Assembly (NCBI RefSeq): GCF_011578285.1
Contig: NZ_CP049916.1
Span: 868,001 to 932,000 of the forward strand
Length of the DNA: 64,000 bases
Reading direction: 5' to 3'
DNA from: Acinetobacter lanii
GTDB taxonomy: Bacteria; Pseudomonadota; Gammaproteobacteria; Pseudomonadales; Moraxellaceae
In this document: positions 58,090 through 64,000 of the stretch, in pieces
Position numbering within the stretch: the first letter of the stretch is position 1
How the letters are laid out: the number at the start of each line of letters is the position of its first letter
The notes under the pieces: model-generated
The model's database searches: none
What the model saw: the letters and a program-made list of their open reading frames with translations, nothing else
What the model was told of the DNA's origin: nothing
Position numbers and translations under genes: made by a program

Positions 58090-58995
58090 TTAACGGCAGT
58101 CCAACTGACGCAATGCTTCGACACGTTGTTCAATGGTCGGATGGGTTTGGAATAAGGCAGCCAAGCTGAATCCTTCTTCACTACCCGCAGAAATCGCGAA
58201 AGCTTTCATTTCTTTTGGCATTTGATCCGGCAATTCTGTTTCCGCTTGTAGACGAAGCAAAGCGGAAATCATGGCATCTTTACCTGCTAAACGCGCACCG
58301 GCTTCATCGGCACGGTATTCACGGTAGCGAGAGAACCACATCACGATTGCAGAAGCAGCGATACCGAACACAATATCAAGCACCATAGTGATTATGAAAT
58401 AACCCCATCCTGGCGCTTCACCTTCTTCACGACCAAACACATTACGGTCAATAAAATCACCCACCACGCGGGCAAAGAACATCACAAAGGCATTCACTAC
58501 ACCTTGCACCAGCGCCAGGGTCACCATGTCACCATTGGCCACGTGACCGATCTCATGTGCCAATACTGCACGAAGCTCATCTTTATTCATACGCTCAAGT
58601 AAGCCAGTCGAAACGGCCACAAGCGCATCATTCTTATTCCAACCTGTTGCAAAAGCATTGGATTGATAAGAAGGGAAAATACCCACTTCTGGCATGTTAA
58701 TGCCTGAACGTTGTGCTAACTGTGCAATCTCTTGAATTAACCATGCTTCTGCTTGGTTACGAGGTGCATTTGGATCAATCAACTCTGTACCAGTTGTCTT
58801 TTTCGCAAGCCATTTTGACATGAACAGTGAGATCATCGAACCCACCATACCAAAGACAAAACACATTACGAGCAAGTTGCCTAAATTTAGACCGCCTGCA
58901 CCATGGTAACGACCGACACCGAGTAGCGACAAGATAATGCCTGCTACAACCAGTACCGCGAGGTTGGTTAGCAAAAACAAACCAATCCGCATCAT
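58090..58995 (-). CDS. htpX: Membrane-bound zinc metalloprotease HtpX
   Basis: 301 residues, M48B family. It cuts damaged inner-membrane proteins and acts alongside FtsH, which is also in this window. Two N-terminal transmembrane helices (~5-25, ~38-60), then the zinc site HEIGH (147-151) with the third ligand in the YRADEAGAR motif, and two further hydrophobic segments. SNAFATGW is the conserved substrate-groove motif. Confidence 0.97.
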   Translation of the reverse strand: MMRIGLFLLTNLAVLVVAGIILSLLGVGRYHGAGGLNLGNLLVMCFVFGMVGSMISLFMSKWLAKKTTGTELIDPNAPRNQAEAWLIQEIAQLAQRSGINMPEVGIFPSYQSNAFATGWNKNDALVAVSTGLLERMNKDELRAVLAHEIGHVANGDMVTLALVQGVVNAFVMFFARVVGDFIDRNVFGREEGEAPGWGYFIITMVLDIVFGIAASAIVMWFSRYREYRADEAGARLAGKDAMISALLRLQAETELPDQMPKEMKAFAISAGSEEGFSLAALFQTHPTIEQRVEALRQLDCR

Positions 58996-59145
58996 CGAGA
59001 AAATCCTCTTTTTAATAAATAATAATTTGGTTTTTGAATCAAAAACGATATCTTAAATATGCGTTCTGTGGCAATGAAATTCAAGTGGCAAACGTAAATT
59101 AATACAAAATAGCGCAATCTTGCAAAAATGCGTTAAATCAATGAA

Positions 59146-60042
59146 TTAATTGGAAATGGTGATTTTGGCAGAAGCCATGGCATTGCTGGTCGAGTAACTT
59201 CGTGCAGGCATATCGGTATATGTCCCATCTTGAGTTCTGATAATCTCACGAGGTACATAATTAATGCTTGAATTGCTATAAGTTTTTGTACTCGAAGGCG
59301 TATTTGTTCCTTGAGCAATGAGTTGACCTGAAATATTGTTGGTCGATTCAGTATTAACACTATTCTGTGGTGAATTGTTCGCACTGATCGATAAACCATT
59401 GGCATAGAGGTTATTTAAACGACTGGTGACGCGACGTACATAATCTTGGGTTTCACGAAACGGTGGGATGCCTCCGTACTTTTGCACATTGCCTTCACCG
59501 GCATTATAGCCTGCAAGCGCCAACTGAATATTGCCATTAAAGCGTTTCATCAACCACGCCAAATATTTGGCACCGGCATGAATGTTTTGTTGTGGGTCAT
59601 AGGCATTATTTACATTGAATCTTTTTGCCGTGGCAGGCATCAGTTGCATTAAGCCTTGTGCTCCAACAGGGGAGCGCGCTTGGGTATTAAAACCAGATTC
59701 GGTATGCATCACCGCTTTAATCAACCCTTCAGACACGCCATAGGTTTGAGCGGCTTGGCGAATGTAGCTGTCAAAGGCATTTTTATTGCGACTATAACTG
59801 GGTAAAACCGAGGCTTCAGAACTGCCCCAATTGCTATAACTGTGGATATTACTGTCAGGATAATAGGTTTTCTTTTCAATCTTTAAATTGCTGTTGCTGC
59901 TTTTTTTATTGGTCAGCAGGGTTGAACCACTACTTTCACGGTATTGATAGATGGTTTGTCCGGCAGAACTGTAAGTTGACAAGCATGCAAGCCCAATATT
60001 CCCAAGCAATAGCCAGCCATGACGACGAATCAATTTTTTCAT
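59146..60042 (-). CDS. Lytic transglycosylase, SLT (Slt70/MltE) domain
   Basis: 298 residues. A signal-type N-terminus (to ~27) is followed by a DUF4124-like strip (TIYQYRESSGSTLLTNKK) and the SLT domain (~90-210) with catalytic Glu115 in HTESGFNTQARSPVGAQGLMQLMP and AGYNAGEGNV. It cleaves peptidoglycan between MurNAc and GlcNAc. The C-terminus is a Ser/Asn-rich low-complexity tail. The type suggests a periplasmic muramidase used in cell-wall turnover. Confidence 0.93.
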   Translation of the reverse strand: MKKLIRRHGWLLLGNIGLACLSTYSSAGQTIYQYRESSGSTLLTNKKSSNSNLKIEKKTYYPDSNIHSYSNWGSSEASVLPSYSRNKNAFDSYIRQAAQTYGVSEGLIKAVMHTESGFNTQARSPVGAQGLMQLMPATAKRFNVNNAYDPQQNIHAGAKYLAWLMKRFNGNIQLALAGYNAGEGNVQKYGGIPPFRETQDYVRRVTSRLNNLYANGLSISANNSPQNSVNTESTNNISGQLIAQGTNTPSSTKTYSNSSINYVPREIIRTQDGTYTDMPARSYSTSNAMASAKITISN

Positions 60043-60330
60043 TTTTTATAATTTAAATTTGTTTACCCCAATGTTATGAGGAGTTTATCAAAGTTATGCA
60101 CAAAGAAATACGCTATGCTGATTTTTAACAATACATTTACAAAAAATCAAGTCTTAATTGTTGGGATAATATCCAAAAAAATTATTTATTTTTATTTATT
60201 TTCTACTGCTTGACACTCATAAGTTATTGATAATTAATGTTTAAAATGATTGGTTAAAAAATGATCAATCTAAGGGAGAGTCCCATCTAGCCTTGCGAAA
60301 AGTTTGTCAAGCCCCAATCCGTCCACAATT

Positions 60331-60363
60331 TTATCCACAGGTTTTGTGGAAAACTGTGGAAAA
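60331..60363. promoter_or_regulatory. Cluster of three DnaA-box-like 9-mers
   Basis: TTATCCACA (60331-60339, perfect consensus), then inverted TTTTCCACA at 60345-60353 and 60355-60363, 10 bp apart. All match TTWTNCACA. A degenerate fourth (GTCCACA) lies just left. They lie about 180-210 bp upstream of ttcA in a ~500-bp gene-free, AT-rich stretch (60043-60540). Confidence 0.65.
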
Positions 60364-60540
60364 GTCCAAAATATAAGCAGTGTGGGTAAAAAATGAACGC
60401 AAGCGTGCATTTTAGATACGTGAATATGACAGCATCGTGAAATAAAAAAATGACCCTTAAAAAATAAAAATTCTTTAGATGCGATTAAGCATCGAATCGG
60501 CTAAAATTGTGCAGTATTTTTTTTATGGTTAATTTCGTCT

Positions 60541-61461
60541 ATGTACTCGCCAGTTGAGTCCGATCAAGGATTTAATTTTAAGCCTGAACCGCCTACAAGC
60601 TCTGCTTATTATCGTTTGTTAAAGAAACTTCGTCGTCAAGTCGGTCATGCAATTCGTGACTACAAAATGATTGAAGAGGGTGACAAGGTCATGGTATGCG
60701 TGTCTGGTGGTAAAGACAGTTATACCATGCTGGATATTTTGCTTCAGTTTAAGCGCATTGCCCCGATCAATTTTGATGTGGTCGCGGTCAACCTTGACCA
60801 AAAGCAACCGGGTTTTCCTGAAGATGTATTGCCGCGTTATTTAGAAGAAAATAACATCCCGTATTACATCTTGGAAAAAGACACCTACAGCATCACCAAA
60901 AAGTTGACCCCTGAAGGCAAGACCTATTGTGCAGTATGTTCGCGCTTACGTCGTGGTTCGCTCTATGGTTTCGCGCAAGAAATTGGTGCGACTAAGGTGG
61001 CACTCGGGCATCACCGTGATGACATCATGGCAACCTTCTTCTTGAACTTGTTCCATGGCGGTAGCTTAAAAGCGATGCCACCGAAACTGTTGTCGTCGGA
61101 CAAAAAGAACATTTTGATTCGTCCTTTGGCTTATGTTGAAGAAAAAGACATTATCAAATATGCGGAAATGCGTAATTTCCCAATCATTCCATGTAACTTA
61201 TGTGGTTCTCAAGAGAACTTACAGCGTGCCATTATCAATGACATGTTACGTGCATGGGATAAAGAGCATCCTAAACGCTTACACAGCATTTTCGGTGCAA
61301 TGCAGAATGTTTCGCCTTCACAATTAGCAGACCGTGATTTGTTTGACTTTGAAGCGCTGGATGCACAACGTGAGATTGATTTCACCGGCAGTTGTTCAAC
61401 TGATTCAGCAGAAAGCAGCAAACGTATTGATATGGTCAATTTAGGCTTTATGGCGGATTAA
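60541..61461 (+). CDS. ttcA: tRNA 2-thiocytidine biosynthesis protein
   Basis: 306 residues. It thiolates C32 of certain tRNAs, using ATP and a [4Fe-4S] cluster. PP-loop SGGKDS (55-60); the CAVC pair (Cys130/Cys133) and the third cluster Cys in [13 protein letters not shown] are present; GHHRDD follows. The start ATG is immediately after TTTCGTCT without a strong ribosome-binding site. Isolated gene with its own terminator. Confidence 0.97.
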   Translation: MYSPVESDQGFNFKPEPPTSSAYYRLLKKLRRQVGHAIRDYKMIEEGDKVMVCVSGGKDSYTMLDILLQFKRIAPINFDVVAVNLDQKQPGFPEDVLPRYLEENNIPYYILEKDTYSITKKLTPEGKTYCAVCSRLRRGSLYGFAQEIGATKVALGHHRDDIMATFFLNLFHGGSLKAMPPKLLSSDKKNILIRPLAYVEEKDIIKYAEMRNFPIIPCNLCGSQENLQRAIINDMLRAWDKEHPKRLHSIFGAMQNVSPSQLADRDLFDFEALDAQREIDFTGSCSTDSAESSKRIDMVNLGFMAD

Positions 61462-61483
61462 TCCTAATTTGTTCATTGAGTCA

Positions 61484-61517
61484 AAAAAAGCATCTCAATA
61501 TTGAGGTGCTTTTTTTT
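61484..61517 (+). terminator. Terminator of ttcA
   Basis: AAAAAAGCATCTCAA/TTGAGGTGCTTTTTT stem with one G-U pair and a U-run. Confidence 0.9.
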
Positions 61518-61847
61518 GAGACTTTTGTAGCTTTATGGTTTAAGCAACCAAAGTGACGGGTTAAAAAATGAATCAAATCAGTAAAATGATCAATTGTTCC
61601 AAAAATGTATAAAGTCTCGATAGATTAAATCATTGACAAAATTACATTAAAATAAAAAACAGACAGTTCTTGTACAATCTTGAAATTGAATCAAAAAAAT
61701 CGATAAAAAATTGAACATAGAGTACAAAAAAATTTGGTGCAGGATGAAATTATCGTGCTATAACAATACTCAAGCATTATGCTTCATCATGTGGTTGTCT
61801 TGGATAGATGGCACAATAAAATTGAATAAATACATTGAGGAATGAAC
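61518..61847. other. AT-rich leader region of the SCP2-like gene
   Basis: No gene seen. A weak -10-like TATAAC lies at 61759-61764 with TTGGTG about 19 bp before it; otherwise no motif stands out. Confidence 0.4.
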
Positions 61848-62231
61848 ATGCCTGCATTTTTAACTGATGATTGGTTTGCTAACGTTGAAAAATTAACAAA
61901 TGAAGCTGGTGATTTAAACTTGCCACCATCACTTGCGAATTTAGCTTTAAACTTGGTTGTAACAGGTACTGAAGGTACAACTGAATTGGCACTAGACAGC
62001 GGTAAAATCGTAAAAGGTTCTTCTGCAAATGCCAAAACAACTTTGAACTTAGATGCAGATACACTGCGTAAAGTTTTCTTAGAGTTTGATATGGCTGCTG
62101 CAATGCAAGCATTCATGACAGGCAAAATCAAAGTTCAAGGCGATATGTCTCAATTGATGGCTTTACAAACTGCGAAGCCAAGCCAAGAGCAAAAAGATCT
62201 GTTCAAAAAAGTACTTGAGCAAACTGCTTAA
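61848..62231 (+). CDS. SCP2 sterol-binding domain protein
   Basis: 127 residues from the ATG at 61848, 7 nt after GAGGA; an upstream ATG at 61842 is also possible. The single SCP2-fold domain is recognised by TTLNLDADTLRKVF, AAMQAFMTGKIKVQGDMSQLMALQ. These proteins bind lipids or acyl-CoAs in a hydrophobic cavity; the ligand here is unknown. No signal peptide, so cytoplasmic. Confidence 0.85.
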   Translation: MPAFLTDDWFANVEKLTNEAGDLNLPPSLANLALNLVVTGTEGTTELALDSGKIVKGSSANAKTTLNLDADTLRKVFLEFDMAAAMQAFMTGKIKVQGDMSQLMALQTAKPSQEQKDLFKKVLEQTA

Positions 62232-62242
62232 GTCTTAAACAC

Positions 62243-62274
62243 AAAAAAGCTTACCTGTGGGTAAGCTTTTTTTT
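62243..62274. terminator. Terminator of the SCP2-like gene
   Basis: AAAAAAGCTTACC/GGTAAGCTTTTTT stem, U-runs on both strands. Confidence 0.95.
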
Positions 62275-62443
62275 GACTGCGCAATAAGGTTCAACACCGA
62301 TTTAAGTTTAAACGATTCAACATCATTCATGTTACATCAAGGTATCAGAGAGGAATCAAAACGCTATATATGACATATGCGACTCAACTGAGCTTTGTCT
62401 GCATGACTTGGTGATGCCACTTAAAACCCGATGCTCAACCTTA

Positions 62444-63556
62444 TTAAATATTTAGCAGTTTCGGCGTGGTTTTAATGTGTTCTAAATAAGAACGAATTCG
62501 AGTCACATATTGTACCGCTTGTTTATAGCGACCATTACGTGCCTGATTACGATTCAAATAATCATACATTTGAATCCAATCATTGGGATTTTTGCCTTGT
62601 GCACGTAAACGGCTCATGATTTGATCAGTCGCTCCCGGTCCCATATTGTAGGCCACTAGAGCGTACCAATACCGGTCTTGTACCGGAATATGTGCATAAC
62701 GGGTCATCATTTGGTCAAAGTACTTTGCACCGCCTTGAATGCTTTGTGCTGGGTCTACACGATTGGATACACCCATTGCACGTGCGGTACCATCGGTGAG
62801 CATCATGATGCCACGTACGCCTGTAGGCGAAACTGAATCAGGCTTTAAATACGATTCTTGGTAACCAATGGCAGCCAAGAAGTGCCAATCGAGATTGTAT
62901 TTCTGTGCAGATTTTTTAAAGCTCGCTTTATAGATCGGCATACGCTTGCTTAAATCGCTTTGAATGGCATTCCAATCCGACGGTTTCACCACATTACGGT
63001 TATAAAATGAGGCCAATTGTTTAATCGCACCATTTTGTTTGCTTTGACAGACAAAACCACTGGCGGTGTCCGTTAAGGGATCATCGGCATGTTTAAACAC
63101 CCAATTGATCTCGGTATTTAAACCATTTTTACTCAAACTGGAAAAATCACCACAACTGGCAGAGAAAGTCGTCAGTTTTTTCGCTTCAATCAAATGCGCC
63201 GATGCGGTGGTGACGGCAAAATTGGCTTTGCCTTGCTGTACCATTTTTAAGGCAGCTTCGTTGCTGGGTACGGTTTTAAAATCTAAACGTACATTTAAAC
63301 TTTTGGCATAGTTGTTGACCAAGTCATAGCCAAAACCATGTCTGAAATTGCCATCTTTAAATACTACAGATGGATTGGAAACGGCCACTACGGTTAAAGT
63401 GTTGCTGTTCACGACAGAATTATATTGGTTGGTCTTAGACGCATTAATGGAATGAAAGGGCATTATTGCTGTTGCGAGAACCATCGCTTTTAAAGTGTGG
63501 GAAGAAATAAAAGATTGAAGGCAAAGCCTCGAACCAGAAGATGAACTACTGTGCAT
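62444..63556 (-). CDS. mltF: MltF-like lytic transglycosylase
   Basis: 370 residues. An N-terminal signal-anchor segment (~15-37) precedes a solute-binding-protein-type domain (~50-200; TLTVVAVSNPSVVFKDG, GFGYDLVNNYAKSL, LKMVQQGKANFAV), followed by an SLT muramidase domain with catalytic Glu234 in YQESYLKPDSVSPTGVRGIMML and AYNMGPGAT. MltF cleaves peptidoglycan; its ABC-type domain senses muropeptides. The solute-binding domain is shorter than in E. coli MltF. The start follows GGAGACAAC. Confidence 0.9.
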   Translation of the reverse strand: MHSSSSSGSRLCLQSFISSHTLKAMVLATAIMPFHSINASKTNQYNSVVNSNTLTVVAVSNPSVVFKDGNFRHGFGYDLVNNYAKSLNVRLDFKTVPSNEAALKMVQQGKANFAVTTASAHLIEAKKLTTFSASCGDFSSLSKNGLNTEINWVFKHADDPLTDTASGFVCQSKQNGAIKQLASFYNRNVVKPSDWNAIQSDLSKRMPIYKASFKKSAQKYNLDWHFLAAIGYQESYLKPDSVSPTGVRGIMMLTDGTARAMGVSNRVDPAQSIQGGAKYFDQMMTRYAHIPVQDRYWYALVAYNMGPGATDQIMSRLRAQGKNPNDWIQMYDYLNRNQARNGRYKQAVQYVTRIRSYLEHIKTTPKLLNI

Positions 63557-63922
63557 GTTGTCTCCGCTACAAGTAATTTATGCCCAAAAAAAGCAAAAGC
63601 GAATCCGCTTTAAAACTTTCATTTAAAGTTGATAAATTCAATTAGGGTGGGCGTCATGAACGTCATTCAAAAATGACATGTGGGATAGAAAAACAAAGAA
63701 AAATGTTTCTTTGTATAAAAAGTGATCAAGCTAAAACATGAGCGCATGATAATGGTCAAAAAACGCATTGTCAAATTTTGTACTTTTTTTTGTTAAAATT
63801 TGACATTTAAATTATTGATTTATAATAAATAAAAAAATTGTAAATCGAATAGATCTAGAATTAAGCTGAAAAATATTGCAATGTGTACCCACACTGTAAG
63901 CAAAATTGGGCTTTTTTTAGCC
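63557..63922. other. Divergent spacer between mltF and greB
   Basis: About 370 bp, AT-rich, no gene. It contains the inverted repeat at 63769-63805. Confidence 0.6.
63769..63805. promoter_or_regulatory. Perfect 11-bp inverted repeat
   Basis: TGTCAAATTTT (63769-63779) and AAAATTTGACA (63795-63805) with a 15-bp spacer. It may be a repressor operator or a hairpin. The second arm carries TTGACA-type bases and could overlap a promoter of greB. Confidence 0.5.
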
Positions 63923-64000
63923 ATGAAATCGAATCTGATTACCCGTTCTGGGCACGATAAATTGGTCGCAGAACTGCAACACTTATGGCGTGAAGAACGC
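63923..64000 (+). CDS. greB: Transcription elongation factor GreB (partial, runs off the right edge)
   Basis: First 26 residues only: MKSNLITRSGHDKLVAELQ and on to HLWREER, the start typical of GreB (compare GreB's TPLITREGY start). It rescues arrested RNA polymerase like GreA but acts on longer RNA fragments. The remainder lies outside the window. Confidence 0.9.
   Translation, partial: MKSNLITRSGHDKLVAELQHLWREER

Overview
The window is about 64 kb of an AT-rich gammaproteobacterial chromosome, almost certainly an Acinetobacter. Support comes from the gene content and order (carA-carB-greA, rlmE-ftsH-folP, groES-groEL, GTP-type pckG), a Bap/BLP-like giant adhesin, UUA-decoding tRNA-Leu genes and many short hairpin/U-run terminators between convergent genes. 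The genus is inferred from protein resemblance; no database search was possible.

Region 1 (1-23,210) holds two tandem, same-strand copies of a giant Ig-like repeat adhesin of the type I secretion class. Copy 1 enters from the left edge and ends at 6970. Copy 2 runs 7487-23163 and would be about 5,225 residues with its frame restored. The copies look identical by eye over 1-2161/7731-9890 (except one short converted tract and one indel) and over about 4114-6915/20309-23108 (except two indels). Between these ends copy 2 carries eight 246-bp units and eighteen ~499-bp double units. Five single-base indels break the frames (two in copy 1, three in copy 2); each is exposed by the sister copy or a neighbouring unit, so they are either consensus errors or very recent lesions. 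A full CRP-type palindrome lies upstream of copy 2.

Region 2 (23,440-36,800) is mostly housekeeping: an alkyltransferase-like protein, a universal stress protein, a CatB-like acyltransferase, greA, carB and carA with an attenuator-like leader, a coiled-coil protein, a DOMON-like protein, yhbY, rlmE, ftsH, folP and a DUF5713 protein.

Region 3 (36,790-41,180) has two near-identical tRNA-Leu(UAA) genes in 153-bp direct repeats flanking a membrane-protein gene, then tRNA-Cys, folD, a methyltransferase and a small lipoprotein.

Region 4 (41,500-48,430) carries pckG, a diacylglycerol-kinase-like gene overlapping a metallophosphoesterase gene, groES-groEL behind a sigma32-type promoter, and a small regulator.

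Region 5 (48,430-57,990) is enriched in envelope genes: a YadA-anchored protein with an unrecognised passenger, a secreted metallo-beta-lactamase-fold protein with 33 perfect 9-bp repeats, a lipoprotein glycerophosphodiesterase, an RND pump without partner genes and a DUF4112 membrane protein.

Region 6 (58,000-64,000) contains htpX, two lytic transglycosylases, ttcA downstream of a cluster of DnaA-box-like 9-mers, an SCP2-like protein and the start of greB. No phage, insertion sequence, CRISPR array or rRNA was seen. The strongest candidate for something new is the tandem giant-adhesin locus, whose two genes appear to exchange and amplify repeat units.
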